A DNA stretch of 64,000 nucleotides from Paludibacteraceae bacterium (GCA_017391525.1 JAFOYE010000003.1:42497-106496); one strand, 5' to 3'; numbered from the stretch's first letter, positions 26,175 through 35,019 are shown. Numbers and translations are program-made. The notes: generated from the sequence alone by a model not told the origin.

Positions 26175-27119
26175 CTAGGCGAGCAATTCGCTGATAGTTT
26201 GTTTGGCGCGTTCGCCAACGACGATGAGTCGGTATACCATCAAGTTGCGCATTTGTGACGCTAGTTCAAATGGTTGGGCTTTGGTGTGTGGAGCTAATCG
26301 GAAGAATCGATAAAGCTGTTGTACATATCCGTTGGTGACGATAGGATTGCTGTTCATACCTATACCTAATTCACGTAGTGAATCCACAGAGAGTTGGCTC
26401 TGTATAACTCCCTTAAACGAATGATACATTTGGCAAAGTGCATACTTGTCGCTATCGCATAGTGGCCATAGTTGCATAAGTCCGCTAACATCTTCTCGAT
26501 CTTCCTCGTTGAGATTGAGGAGTGCTTTGTCGTTCCAAGGCAGTAGCCAGTTAGCGGCATCGTTGCGGAAGAATGGAGTGGAGTAGAACTCGCGGAAGAT
26601 GAGGAAGTTCTGGTCTAGATGCATCTGTGCTATACGTTCCATCTCGCTTTGACGGCTCCGTACGATATCGTAAAACTCGTTGGAGTGTCTATCTTGCATG
26701 AGCGGCATAAGCTCTTGTGTGAGCTGCATATTGAATTGCTCAATGCGTTTGACTTGCGTGGTGCGTGCGATATTACATAAGGCAGTATAGCTGAGTTCAG
26801 GAGCGAAAGTGAGTACCTCTTGTAGATCTTCGAGTAGGGCTTGGTTATGACGAATCTCTCGGTCGTATTTCATCATAATAAGTATCACGCCCACAAGAAT
26901 ACGCTCAAACATCTCAGGAGCTATGCCATCGCAGCTGGTTAGGATGGTCATGAGTTTGCTTTCGTTCCAGTCGTTCTCTAGCAGATTAAGTGTCAAGCCC
27001 GCTACGGCCATCAATCCGTCTTCGAGATTATCGGGGTCTTGGAGGTAGACACGAAAATCCGCCTCATCTTCGTGAGTGAGGGTGTCTAAGAAGCGATAAT
27101 TATCGAAGATAGCGTTCAT
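26175..27119 (-). CDS. uncharacterised helical protein
   Basis: 314 residues, no signal peptide or membrane helix, rich in Leu, Glu and Asp and predicted by eye to be almost all helical (MNAIFDNYRFLDTLTHEDEA; LLEDLQEVLTFAPELSYTAL). I recognise no family or catalytic motif. The long open frame, the typical codon use and the start just after an ordinary gap support a real gene. Its neighbours (M23 peptidase, convergent; glycosyltransferase, upstream on the same strand 115 bases away) give no clear functional hint. Confidence 0.7.
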   Translation of the reverse strand: MNAIFDNYRFLDTLTHEDEADFRVYLQDPDNLEDGLMAVAGLTLNLLENDWNESKLMTILTSCDGIAPEMFERILVGVILIMMKYDREIRHNQALLEDLQEVLTFAPELSYTALCNIARTTQVKRIEQFNMQLTQELMPLMQDRHSNEFYDIVRSRQSEMERIAQMHLDQNFLIFREFYSTPFFRNDAANWLLPWNDKALLNLNEEDREDVSGLMQLWPLCDSDKYALCQMYHSFKGVIQSQLSVDSLRELGIGMNSNPIVTNGYVQQLYRFFRLAPHTKAQPFELASQMRNLMVYRLIVVGERAKQTISELLA

Positions 27120-27234
27120 ATCTGGTTGACGGTTAAGGCATCAAAGATGCGGTGAAAGCTTCGCGGTAAAAGGGTTAACCGGTCATTATTCACCGACTTT
27201 CACCATTACTTTCGCCGATATCACCGTTTCAAGA
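27120..27234 (-). repeat. word-and-palindrome spacer after the glycosyltransferase gene
   Basis: On the minus strand, directly after the stop, GGTGATATC, GGCGAAAGT, GGTGAAAGTC, GGTGAATAA and GGTTAACC follow one another, then the small palindrome GCATCTTTGATGC. This is the same style as the other spacers but with a loose period. Confidence 0.5.
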
Positions 27235-28185
27235 TCAAAGTTTTTCGCGAATGAGGTAGTTGTTTCTTTCGTGTGAATTGCGAATGATCAATTCTCCTAA
27301 GAAACCTGCTAAGAACAGCATACAACCCAATACCATGGTCAATATACCGAGGTGGAAGTATGGTGTGTCCGCCACTAGCATAGCAGCTGTGTGGTTCGCT
27401 AGTGCGTATAGTTTCATGCTTCCAACAACAATAACTGCGATGAAACCGAGGATAAACATGATGCTACCGATGAGTCCAAAGAAGTGCATAGGTTGTTTGC
27501 CAAACTTGTTGAGGAACCACAGGGTCATCAAGTCTAGATAGCCGTTGACAAATCGGTTGATACCAAATTTGCTTTCGCCAAACTCGCGTTTGCGGTGTTG
27601 TACTACCTTCTCTCCAATGCGGGTGAAACCGGCATTTTTAGCCAAGTATGGGATGTAGCGGTGCATTTCAGAGAAGAGTTCGATGTTTTTGATAACCTCT
27701 TTCTTGTATGCCTTGAGACCGCAGTTCATATCGTGAAGTTTGATGCCAGTGACCCAGCGCGCAGTAGCGTTGAAGAGTTTGCTAGGGATGTTCTTGGTAA
27801 ACTTGTTGTCATAGCGTTTTTGCTTCCAACCGCTCACCAAATCGTAGTCCTCCTCTACAATCATTCGATAGAGCTCTGGGATCTCGTCTGGCGAGTCCTG
27901 TAGGTCAGCGTCCATCGTGATGACTACATCGCCTTGTGCGGCTTCGAAACCGCAATATAGGGCAGCAGATTTGCCATAATTGCGGCGGAAACAGATAGCG
28001 TGTACATTGTCATCCTTCTCGCGAAGTTCTTTGATAACTTTCCAAGAACTGTCGGTAGAACCGTCGTTGATGAAGATCACTTCGTATGTGAAGTTGTGCT
28101 CGTGCATGACGCGAACAATCCACTCGTGAAGAACAGGCAAACTCTCTGCTTCGTTGTATAAAGGTACTACTACTGAAATATTCAT
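27235..28185 (-). CDS. family 2 glycosyltransferase of the DPM1/GtrB type
   Basis: 316 residues, predicted to move a sugar from a nucleotide donor to undecaprenyl phosphate at the inner membrane. GT-A domain: ISVVVPLYNEAESLPVLHEW, FINDGSTDSSWKVI, and the DXD-type DADLQDSPDEI near residue 93. LHDMNCGLKAYKKEV and the QHRKREFGESKF acceptor region are also family-typical. Two C-terminal membrane helices (about 235-257 and 274-296) match the GtrB/ArnC-like architecture. A -7 box TACTTTTG (minus, 28227-28234) lies 42 bases upstream. Confidence 0.92.
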   Translation of the reverse strand: MNISVVVPLYNEAESLPVLHEWIVRVMHEHNFTYEVIFINDGSTDSSWKVIKELREKDDNVHAICFRRNYGKSAALYCGFEAAQGDVVITMDADLQDSPDEIPELYRMIVEEDYDLVSGWKQKRYDNKFTKNIPSKLFNATARWVTGIKLHDMNCGLKAYKKEVIKNIELFSEMHRYIPYLAKNAGFTRIGEKVVQHRKREFGESKFGINRFVNGYLDLMTLWFLNKFGKQPMHFFGLIGSIMFILGFIAVIVVGSMKLYALANHTAAMLVADTPYFHLGILTMVLGCMLFLAGFLGELIIRNSHERNNYLIREKL

Positions 28186-28274
28186 ATTAAAATCTTAAAA
28201 AACAATATTAAAAATAGTTTCGGCTGCAAAAGTACAAAAAAATATCGATATATTCATAAAAATCTGCTTTTTTT

Positions 28275-28305
28275 TTGCATGTTTAAATAAAAATGACTAT
28301 CTTTG
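28275..28305 (+). promoter_or_regulatory. promoter of the Crp-like regulator/PagL-like operon
   Basis: TTG, N20, TATCTTTG. The in-frame TTG codon at 28303 lies inside the -7 box and so cannot be the start; ATG 28324 is chosen. Confidence 0.75.
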
Positions 28306-28323
28306 CAGCAAAAATCCGTAGAT

Positions 28324-29022
28324 ATGCGCAAGATTCAAGAAGAAATGGATAAGATTTGGGAACTGAGTCCGGTCTGGGATTTGTTGTCTCCAGGCCAGAA
28401 GAAGTATATCGAAGAGCATACTGAAGTCAAGAAGTACCGTAAGAACGAGGTTATTCACCAGGAAGATGATTCACCAGACTATGTGATGGTGATAGCTTCT
28501 GGTACTATTCGCCTTACCAAAGAGGGTGTAGGACAACGTGTGCAGATTATTCGTTTGTTGAACCGCCGTGATTCGTTCGGTTATCGTAGTGCTGTGGCTG
28601 GTGATAGACACTCTTCTTGTGCAACAGCTATTGAACCTACCGTGGTATATCGTGTAGAGCGCTTGGCGTTCTTGGAGGTGATAAAGCTGAATAATGAGTT
28701 CTGCTTTGGAGTCTTGGAGTTGATGTCTAAGGATTTGGCTATATCAGAGTCTCGAACAGTCAATCTGACCCAAAAGCACATTCGTGGTCGTTTGGCAGAG
28801 ACATTGTTGACGCTCAAAGCTACTTATGGTTTGGATGAAGATGGCGTGACTATCGCGATGTATATGGCGCGTGAGGACTTGGCTAATATGTCCAATATGA
28901 CAACATCTAATGCGATCCGTACATTGTCTCAATTTGCTTCAGAAGGCATTATCAGTTTGGATGGTCGTAAGATTAAATTGCTGGATGAGGCGGAGTTGAC
29001 CCGTATTAGTCGTTTGGGATGA
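28324..29022 (+). CDS. Crp/Fnr-family transcriptional regulator
   Basis: 232 residues from MRKIQEEMDKIWELSPVWDL. An N-terminal cyclic-nucleotide-binding-like beta roll (about 20-130; VMVIASGTIRLTKEGV, DSFGYRSAVAGDRHSSCATA) leads through a long helix to a C-terminal winged helix (about 150-225) with the HTH MAREDLANMSNMTTSNAIRT. No Cys cluster of the FNR type is present, so an iron-sulfur sensor is unlikely. Its stop overlaps the ATG of the PagL-like gene (ATGA), so the two are translated together. Confidence 0.93.
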   Translation: MRKIQEEMDKIWELSPVWDLLSPGQKKYIEEHTEVKKYRKNEVIHQEDDSPDYVMVIASGTIRLTKEGVGQRVQIIRLLNRRDSFGYRSAVAGDRHSSCATAIEPTVVYRVERLAFLEVIKLNNEFCFGVLELMSKDLAISESRTVNLTQKHIRGRLAETLLTLKATYGLDEDGVTIAMYMAREDLANMSNMTTSNAIRTLSQFASEGIISLDGRKIKLLDEAELTRISRLG

Positions 29023-30221
29023 TATTCTCTGTACTTTTGTTGATCAATTCGGTGACTGTTTCTCTGCAAGGAGGAGCAGTGATGCCTGATGGTAAGGTGG
29101 ATAAGGTGGTAGAAGCACCAAAAGAATGGCATGGTCCGGTGTGGGGTGTGGATGTGAATATGGATTTTGCGCCTGATTGGGAAGCTCTGCAACATTGGAA
29201 TGACGCCACAGTAGGTGTGGGCTTGACTTATTGGAATATGGGTCATGAGCAGTTGGGACATGCGATAGCACCTTATATATATATGAACGTACCGTTCGTA
29301 AAGAAACCGCATTTTGAGTTGGGAGTTCGACCGGGTTTAGGTGCAGCATTTATGACCAAGACCTACCGTAATACTGTGCCCGATGGGCATATGTTTGTGG
29401 ATGTTGTGGGAGCCAATCAGTGTGTGGGTAGTGTGACTAATTTGTATTTTCCTGAGGAACTGTATATGAATTTTCCGTTGATCAATGGTTGGAGTATTGG
29501 TCTGACGGGAGGATGGTATCATATTAGTAATGGTAGTATTCGACAACCTAATTCCGGATATAATATTTTCGGTGGCGAATTGGGTGTGAGGAAATTGATG
29601 GAAGATGATGAGGCGAAGAGGCGAAAAGGCGAAGAGGCGAAAGACGAAAGGCGAGAAGGTATTGGGGATAAAAAATGGTCTGTTGCTATAGCTGGCACGA
29701 TGGGTGGACGACAGGTGTATTATCGTGATCAACAGTCTTTTATGGTAGGGTCAATGCATGCTGTGGCGTATTGGCATGCACATAATGTTTTTCGTTTAGG
29801 CGGTGGTGTGGATGTGTTTTATGATGGCGCTTATGTGCAGCGCAAAACATATTTCGGTAAGACTAATTTGTCATTGGCGCAACCTGGTGACTGTTGGCGT
29901 GTGGGCGTGAGTTTGCAACCAGAGTTTGTGGTGGGTAACTTTACGGCTGGTCTACATGTGGGAGCTTATATGTACGACCCAGTCAAAGCTTTGGAGCCTC
30001 AGTGGAAAGAGGATGGGTTGCCACAGGAGAGATTGGATAAACCGGTGTTCTATGCTTACGATTTACTCAATGCAGGTAGTGCGGGTTATCCTGATGGTTG
30101 GTTGTATACAGAAGTGGTGCTGCGCTACCATCTGCCATGGCATGTGTTTGTTCAGGCTATGATGAAGAGTCACTTGACCAAGGTGGAGTTTGTGAGTTTG
30201 GGAATTGGCTTCTGGTATTAG
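29019..30221 (+). CDS. PagL-like outer membrane protein (lipid A deacylase/acyloxyacyl hydrolase family)
   Basis: 400 residues. A hydrophobic N-terminus and many amphipathic strands suggest an outer-membrane barrel. The segment GGWYHISNGSIRQPNSGYN near residue 165-183 resembles the PagL active site (His-x-Ser-Asn), so removal of a lipid A acyl chain is plausible. PagL itself is about 170 residues, and here a second barrel-like half follows. Between the halves, residues about 199-216 (AKRRKGEEAKDERREG) are encoded by an in-frame 8-nt repeat and look like an insertion in a loop. Coupled by 4-base overlap to the Crp-like gene. Confidence 0.75.
   Translation: MIFSVLLLINSVTVSLQGGAVMPDGKVDKVVEAPKEWHGPVWGVDVNMDFAPDWEALQHWNDATVGVGLTYWNMGHEQLGHAIAPYIYMNVPFVKKPHFELGVRPGLGAAFMTKTYRNTVPDGHMFVDVVGANQCVGSVTNLYFPEELYMNFPLINGWSIGLTGGWYHISNGSIRQPNSGYNIFGGELGVRKLMEDDEAKRRKGEEAKDERREGIGDKKWSVAIAGTMGGRQVYYRDQQSFMVGSMHAVAYWHAHNVFRLGGGVDVFYDGAYVQRKTYFGKTNLSLAQPGDCWRVGVSLQPEFVVGNFTAGLHVGAYMYDPVKALEPQWKEDGLPQERLDKPVFYAYDLLNAGSAGYPDGWLYTEVVLRYHLPWHVFVQAMMKSHLTKVEFVSLGIGFWY
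29612..29662 (+). repeat. in-frame 8-nt array inside the PagL-like gene
   Basis: GGCGAAGA, GGCGAAAA, GGCGAAGA, GGCGAAAG and two decayed units. It encodes the charged segment between two barrel halves and is related to the GGCGAAA/GGCTAGA words found between genes. Confidence 0.8.
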
Positions 30222-30281
30222 GACTAGGAGGATTAGTAGGATTAGTAGGACTAGTGGTGCTAGTAGTACTAGCCGTACTAG
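30219..30281 (+). repeat. 9-nt array starting in the stop codon of the PagL-like gene
   Basis: Seven nonamers (TAGGACTAG, GAGGATTAG, TAGGATTAG, TAGGACTAG, TGGTGCTAG, TAGTACTAG, CCGTACTAG). The first three bases are the stop codon and every unit ends in TAG. Confidence 0.85.
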
Positions 30282-30313
30282 TAATTTTTTTTCTATGAAA
30301 AATAAGGAAAAAT

Positions 30314-30344
30314 TTGCGTATGTGAGAAAAATGTAGTATCTTTG
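30314..30344 (+). promoter_or_regulatory. promoter of the TPR-ribH-aspartate kinase operon
   Basis: TTG, N20, TATCTTTG with extended TTGCGTATGTG; 60 bases before the TPR gene. Confidence 0.75.
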
Positions 30345-30403
30345 CACGCTAATTGGAATACAAGGTAGAAATTTAGTTTGATTGAAATTAAAATAACAAG
30401 AAT

Positions 30404-31144
30404 ATGACAAAGAAAAATGTAAAAGCAGAAGGTCAAAATTTAGAGTTAGAAGGTCTTCAAAAAGTCTCATGGATTGAGAAAAACAAAAAGAAATTAATTA
30501 TCATCCTTAGCGTACTATTAGCGTTAGGTGTAGCTGCTTATGCTTACTGTGCATTTGTGATTGAGCCTAATCGTGAATTGATTAAGAATGAGAGCGTGGC
30601 ATGTCAAAATGCGTTAGACGAGGTTAGTGTTTACGAGATGCAAGCTGCATACGCAGACTCTTTGACACGTGATTCTCTAGAAGCATTGGTAAGCGCTAAG
30701 TTGAATGTAGCGTTGAATGGTGACGATGCTGAGGTTGTTGGCTTTAAGTATTTAGCTGATGAGTATTCTAGTTATCAAAGTGGTAAATTGGCTGCTCTCT
30801 ATACCGGTATTTGCTATTATGAGTTGGGTCAATACGCAGAGGCTATTGAGTATTTGGATCAATTTGAGGCAGATGACTTGAATGTGATGCCAGCTGCTTT
30901 GCAATTGAAGGGTGATGCTTATGTATGTCTCCAAGATTATGCAAAAGCTCTTGAGGTTTATGCAGAGGTGGTAGAGACAGGTAACAAATTGATTGCTCCT
31001 ATGAGTTTGATGAAGTCTGGTTTGGTTCATCTTGAGTTGGGCGACAAAGCTTCAGCTAAGAAAGCATTTGAGTCTATCAAGAACGATTACCCTGCTTCAA
31101 CAGAGGCGCAAAATATCGACAAATATATTGCAATCGCAGAATAA
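30404..31144 (+). CDS. membrane-anchored tetratricopeptide-repeat protein
   Basis: 246 residues. A cytoplasmic N-terminus (about 1-30, Lys-rich) precedes one membrane helix (KKLIIILSVLLALGVAAYAYC, about 30-50). The extracytoplasmic part contains TPR-like helix pairs (LAALYTGICYYELGQYAEAI; PAALQLKGDAYVCLQDYAKA; MKSGLVHLELGDKASAKKAF). The layout resembles YfgM-type proteins that assist secretion chaperones, but here it is only called by topology and repeats. First gene of a run that continues with ribH 15 bases downstream. Confidence 0.85.
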   Translation: MTKKNVKAEGQNLELEGLQKVSWIEKNKKKLIIILSVLLALGVAAYAYCAFVIEPNRELIKNESVACQNALDEVSVYEMQAAYADSLTRDSLEALVSAKLNVALNGDDAEVVGFKYLADEYSSYQSGKLAALYTGICYYELGQYAEAIEYLDQFEADDLNVMPAALQLKGDAYVCLQDYAKALEVYAEVVETGNKLIAPMSLMKSGLVHLELGDKASAKKAFESIKNDYPASTEAQNIDKYIAIAE

Positions 31145-31159
31145 TATATCTGTTGGGTT

Positions 31160-31690
31160 ATGACAACTGATTTGTCGCAATATAATGCGAATGAATTGCC
31201 TAGCGCTGACGTGCTTTCACGTCAGCGCTATGCTATTGTAGTGGCTGATTGGAATAGCGAAATCACCCATAAGCTGGCGCAAGGTGCTATCGATACGCTC
31301 TTGAAGCATGGTGTGAAGGAAGAAAATATTGACGTCATGCATGTGCCAGGTACGGTGGAGTTGACCTATGGTGCTGCCTTGTATGTGAGTGGAAGGAAGA
31401 ATTTTGGGTTGCTCAAACATGCAGATGCTGTCATCGCTATAGGTTGCGTTATTAAAGGCGATACTCCTCACTTTGACTATGTGTGTCAATCTGTCACACA
31501 GGGTGTGACTTTATTGAATGCGCAGGGGGGTGGAGCAGGAGGATACTATCAACCTAATTCTTGTCCAGTCATCTTCTCTGTCCTGACTACTTTGGATAAG
31601 CAACAAGCGTTGGATCGTGCGGGTGGTCGCTTGGGTAATAAAGGCGTAGAAGGTGCAGTGACGGCTATTAAGATGGCTAATCTTGTTTAG
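31160..31690 (+). CDS. ribH: 6,7-dimethyl-8-ribityllumazine synthase
   Basis: Condenses the ribityl-diaminopyrimidine with dihydroxybutanone phosphate in riboflavin synthesis. 176 residues. Conserved blocks: IVVADWNSEITHKLAQGA (substrate loop), MHVPGTVELTYGAA, VIAIGCVIKGDTPHFDYVCQ with the catalytic His, and the end RAGGRLGNKGVEGA. A glycine-rich AQGGGAGGYYQ segment near 130 replaces a shorter loop in most relatives. It ends in GTT TAG, and this final codon plus stop is the first word of the heptamer array that follows. Confidence 0.93.
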   Translation: MTTDLSQYNANELPSADVLSRQRYAIVVADWNSEITHKLAQGAIDTLLKHGVKEENIDVMHVPGTVELTYGAALYVSGRKNFGLLKHADAVIAIGCVIKGDTPHFDYVCQSVTQGVTLLNAQGGGAGGYYQPNSCPVIFSVLTTLDKQQALDRAGGRLGNKGVEGAVTAIKMANLV

Positions 31691-31712
31691 GGTTTAGTGT
31701 TTAGAGTTTAGG
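31685..31712 (+). repeat. 7-nt array beginning at the ribH stop codon
   Basis: GTTTAGG, GTTTAGT, GTTTAGA, GTTTAGG. The first unit contains the last codon and stop of ribH; the last abuts the ATG of the aspartate kinase gene and supplies a weak AGGG. Confidence 0.8.
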
Positions 31713-31713
31713 G

Positions 31714-32943
31714 ATGAAAGTTTATAAGTTTGGTGGTGCTTCGGTCAAGGATGCGGCAGGTGTTCGCAACTTGCGAGAGATAGTGGCTCATGCGGGTGAC
31801 GATCTGATGGTTGTGATCTCTGCTATGGGCAAGACTACGAATGCTTTGGAGCGTGTGGTGGCGGCTCTCTCTCAGAAAGATGAGGCGACGGCAGAAAATG
31901 AGTGGCTAGGCATATTGGATAGTCATGTGCATATAGCAATGGAGTTGGGGTTGAAACCCAATGAGGACATTCGTTTTCCTATGATGCCAGAGTATGACCA
32001 TGCTTGTTCTTATGACCAAAACTACGATCAGATAGTCAGTTTGGGTGAGATCATGTCCACACAGATCGTGGCGGTGTTCTTGCTCAAGAGTGGCATTCTA
32101 ACCGAGTGGTGGAATATGCCTAAATTGTTGCGCACGGATGCTACTTTCCGTGAAGCGCAAGTAGATATGCAAGCCTCTGCACAAATTATACGTGCAGGAT
32201 GGGACCGCCCTAATCGCCCCAAAGTGGTGGTGGCACAAGGATTCATCGGTGGTACAACAGATGGCTTGCGTACTACATTGGGTAGAGAGGGTTCGGATTA
32301 TACAGCAGCATTGATGGGTAATTTCTTAGGCGCAGAATCTGTAACTATATGGAAAGATGTGCCAGGAATATTGAATGCTGATCCACGACTAGTAGCTAAT
32401 ACGGTTAAGATCGATCGCTTGACCTATTACGATGCAGTGGAGTTGGCGTATAGTGGTGCACAGGTGATTCACCCAAAGACTATTCGTCCTTTGGAGAATA
32501 AGTCTATACCTTTGTATGTTAAGCCTTTTGGTGATCATACTGCTCCTGGATCAGTGATTGCGGCTGAGGCTGAGCCAATCAATGTTCCAGTATATATTTG
32601 GAGAACTAATCAAGTGTTGATCACTCTTCGAGCTAAAGATTTTGCCTTCGTTTTGGAAGAGAGTCTAACACATATTTTTAATATTATTCACCAAAATCGT
32701 TTAAAAGTGTCCTTGATTCAGTCTAGTGCCGTAACGATATCGGTTTGCGTGGATAATTCTCGATTTGTTCAACAGGCTATTGCTCAGTTGAACGAAGCCT
32801 ATCGTGTGGTTTGGAACGATGGATTGAGTCTATTGACCATTCGTGGCACAAACCCAGAAATACTTAAGCGTGAGCAGGAAGGAAGAGATATCTTGCTCAG
32901 CCAAATAACACGTCGTACAGCCAAACTTGTAATAAAAGACTAA
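31714..32943 (+). CDS. lysC: aspartate kinase
   Basis: Phosphorylates aspartate, the first step to lysine, threonine and methionine. 409 residues, monofunctional. Nucleotide/aspartate-binding motifs: KFGGASVKDAAGVRNL at the start, VISAMGKTTN, FIGGTTDGLRTTLGREGSDY near 180-200, and IWKDVPGILNADPR. The kinase domain ends with SGAQVIHPKTIRPL near 250, and two ACT-like halves fill about 295-405, so feedback control by an amino acid is likely. The gene symbol follows function; several paralogues may exist in the genome. Confidence 0.92.
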   Translation: MKVYKFGGASVKDAAGVRNLREIVAHAGDDLMVVISAMGKTTNALERVVAALSQKDEATAENEWLGILDSHVHIAMELGLKPNEDIRFPMMPEYDHACSYDQNYDQIVSLGEIMSTQIVAVFLLKSGILTEWWNMPKLLRTDATFREAQVDMQASAQIIRAGWDRPNRPKVVVAQGFIGGTTDGLRTTLGREGSDYTAALMGNFLGAESVTIWKDVPGILNADPRLVANTVKIDRLTYYDAVELAYSGAQVIHPKTIRPLENKSIPLYVKPFGDHTAPGSVIAAEAEPINVPVYIWRTNQVLITLRAKDFAFVLEESLTHIFNIIHQNRLKVSLIQSSAVTISVCVDNSRFVQQAIAQLNEAYRVVWNDGLSLLTIRGTNPEILKREQEGRDILLSQITRRTAKLVIKD

Positions 32944-32946
32944 TAT

Positions 32947-34059
32947 ATGAAATCATTCAACCGCTATTTTACCGCTCAATATTGGCAGGAGCTACTTCGG
33001 GATTGTGGGAAAGCATTGCGTACAAAGAAATTCTGGAAGGAGTTTATCGTCATCAATATTGGTATCGCCATTGGCGCCGTTGCGGTGTATTATTTCTTGA
33101 TGCCAAGTAATTTGATTATTGGTACTATTTCTGGTTTGAGTATCGTATTGAACTCCGTATTTGGTGGTGATGCAGACTCTTTCTCGTATTGGGTGATGGG
33201 TATCAATGCCGTGTTGTTGGTGATGGCTTTCTTGCTCATTGGTAATGAGTTTGGAGTCAAAACTGTCTATACAGCTATGATACTTGGTCCATTGACCCAG
33301 TTGTGCGACCGTATTTATCCTTATACAAATTTGACACATACGGTGATAGAAAATCCAGAAGTCTTAACTCAATTGCAAGCAGGTCAAACGGTACTGGATG
33401 GTAATGGCAATCCTTATTTATTGAGTCGAGCTGGAGAGGTGTTAGAACAGGTCAAAGATTCGGTGATGTCTTCCGGATTAGGTATGGGAGATGTGTGGTT
33501 TGACTTGGTTTGCTTCGTGTTGTTGCTTTCTGCATGTCAGGCGATCTTGTTCCGTGTCAATGCTTCCTCTGGAGGATTGGATATCTTGGCAAAGATCATC
33601 AATAAGTATATGCACTTTGATATCGGCATGTCGGTGTCAATTGGTGGAGCATTGATTTGTTGTACCGCTTTTCTGATCAATGACTTCCGCATGGTAGTCA
33701 TAGGATTAATCGGTACATGGATCAACGGCGTTGTTGTGAATTACTTTATGGCATCGATGGATTTGCGCAAGCGCGTATGTATTATTACAACGGAGTACGA
33801 GAAGGTGCGCAATTATATTGTGAAAGACCTACTACGTGGTTGCTCTTTGTATCGCGTGGAAGGTGGATATAGCCGTGAGGAATATATTGAGATACAGGCT
33901 CTATTGACGCAAGAAGAGTTTGCCAATGTACTTGCATTTATGCGCGATAATGAAATTAAGGCATTCACAACAGCAGGTAACTGCTCTGAGGTATATGGAT
34001 TGTGGGTTAAACACCGCAAACGTAATGGAAAACTAGAAATTGAAATGGACGATAAATAA
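32947..34059 (+). CDS. YitT-family membrane protein
   Basis: 370 residues, starting 3 bases after the aspartate kinase gene. An N-terminal amphipathic region is followed by several membrane helices (for example FIVINIGIAIGAVAVYYFLM and SYWVMGINAVLLVMAFLLI) with the YitT/DUF161 sequence SSGGLDILAKIINKY near 215. The cytoplasmic C-terminal DUF2179 domain (about 280-355) has ITTEYEKVRNYIVKDLLRGC. Transport activity has been proposed for the family, but the substrate is unknown. Confidence 0.9.
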   Translation: MKSFNRYFTAQYWQELLRDCGKALRTKKFWKEFIVINIGIAIGAVAVYYFLMPSNLIIGTISGLSIVLNSVFGGDADSFSYWVMGINAVLLVMAFLLIGNEFGVKTVYTAMILGPLTQLCDRIYPYTNLTHTVIENPEVLTQLQAGQTVLDGNGNPYLLSRAGEVLEQVKDSVMSSGLGMGDVWFDLVCFVLLLSACQAILFRVNASSGGLDILAKIINKYMHFDIGMSVSIGGALICCTAFLINDFRMVVIGLIGTWINGVVVNYFMASMDLRKRVCIITTEYEKVRNYIVKDLLRGCSLYRVEGGYSREEYIEIQALLTQEEFANVLAFMRDNEIKAFTTAGNCSEVYGLWVKHRKRNGKLEIEMDDK

Positions 34060-34077
34060 CATTAAATTTATATTACA

Positions 34078-34977
34078 ATGAAACCAACTCTTTTTATTCT
34101 CGCAGCGGGTATGGGTAGCCGCTATGGAGGTCTTAAACAATTGGACGGTCTAGGTCCTAATGGTGAAACAATCATGGATTATAGCGTGTTTGACGCTATG
34201 CGTGCTGGTTTTGGTAAAGTAGTTTTCGTTATCCGTAAGGATTTTGAAGAGGATTTCCGCAAAGTAGTACTCAGCAAATATGCAGATCACGTACCATGCG
34301 AAGTATGCTTCCAAGGTATTGACAACTTGCCAGAGGGCTTTACTCGCAATCCAGAGCGTACCAAACCTTGGGGAACTAACCACGCGGTATTGATGGCTAA
34401 AGATTTGATCAAAGAACCATTCATGGTAATCAATGCGGATGACTTCTATGGTAAAGAGTCATTTGAGGTTATGGCTAAGTTCTTGTTGGACGTACATGGT
34501 CAAGAGGGTAAATATTGTATGGCAGGTTACCGTGTCGGTAATACTCTTAGCGAGCATGGAACAGTGAGTCGCGGTGTTTGCGCAACCGATAAGATGGGCT
34601 TCCTTACTGATGTAGTAGAGCGTACAGCTATTGAAAATAAGAATGGTCACGTAGTTTACCATGATAATGGTGTAGATGTAGAGATTCCATTTGAGACTCC
34701 AGTAAGTATGAATATGTGGGGCTTCACTCCAGAGTATTTTACCTATGCAGAGGAGGCATTCAAGGCATTCTTGACAGAGAACTCTCAAGAGTTGAAGGCT
34801 GAGTTCTATATTCCAACCTTGGTGAACGATATGATCAAGTCAGGCAAAGCTACTTGCCAAGTGCTTGATACTACAGCTAAATGGTTCGGTGTAACTTATG
34901 CTGATGATCGCCAAATGGTAGTGGATAAGATCCAAGCATTGGTAGATGCTGGTGTATATCCTAACAAATTGTTTTAA
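34078..34977 (+). CDS. sugar-phosphate nucleotidyltransferase family protein
   Basis: 299 residues, NTP_transferase fold. The nucleotide-binding signature is LAAGMGSRYGGLKQLDGLGP at residues 8-27 and the metal-binding Asp pair is in MVINADDFYGKESF near 118. Conserved MNMWGFTPEYFTY occurs near 215. It should activate a sugar phosphate with NTP, but the substrate cannot be read; similar genes in Bacteroidales are annotated only as nucleotidyltransferase. galE follows, consistent with nucleotide-sugar metabolism. Confidence 0.88.
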   Translation: MKPTLFILAAGMGSRYGGLKQLDGLGPNGETIMDYSVFDAMRAGFGKVVFVIRKDFEEDFRKVVLSKYADHVPCEVCFQGIDNLPEGFTRNPERTKPWGTNHAVLMAKDLIKEPFMVINADDFYGKESFEVMAKFLLDVHGQEGKYCMAGYRVGNTLSEHGTVSRGVCATDKMGFLTDVVERTAIENKNGHVVYHDNGVDVEIPFETPVSMNMWGFTPEYFTYAEEAFKAFLTENSQELKAEFYIPTLVNDMIKSGKATCQVLDTTAKWFGVTYADDRQMVVDKIQALVDAGVYPNKLF

Positions 34978-35018
34978 TAACTCATCACTTATCACTCATA
35001 ACTCATAACTTATAATTC
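34976..35018 (+). repeat. 8-9 nt word array between nucleotidyltransferase and galE
   Basis: TAATAACTCATCACTTATCA continues as CTCATAACTCATAACTTATAA. It starts with the stop codon TAA, repeats TCATAACT-like words, and ends 5 bases before the galE ATG. Confidence 0.7.
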
Positions 35019-35019
35019 T

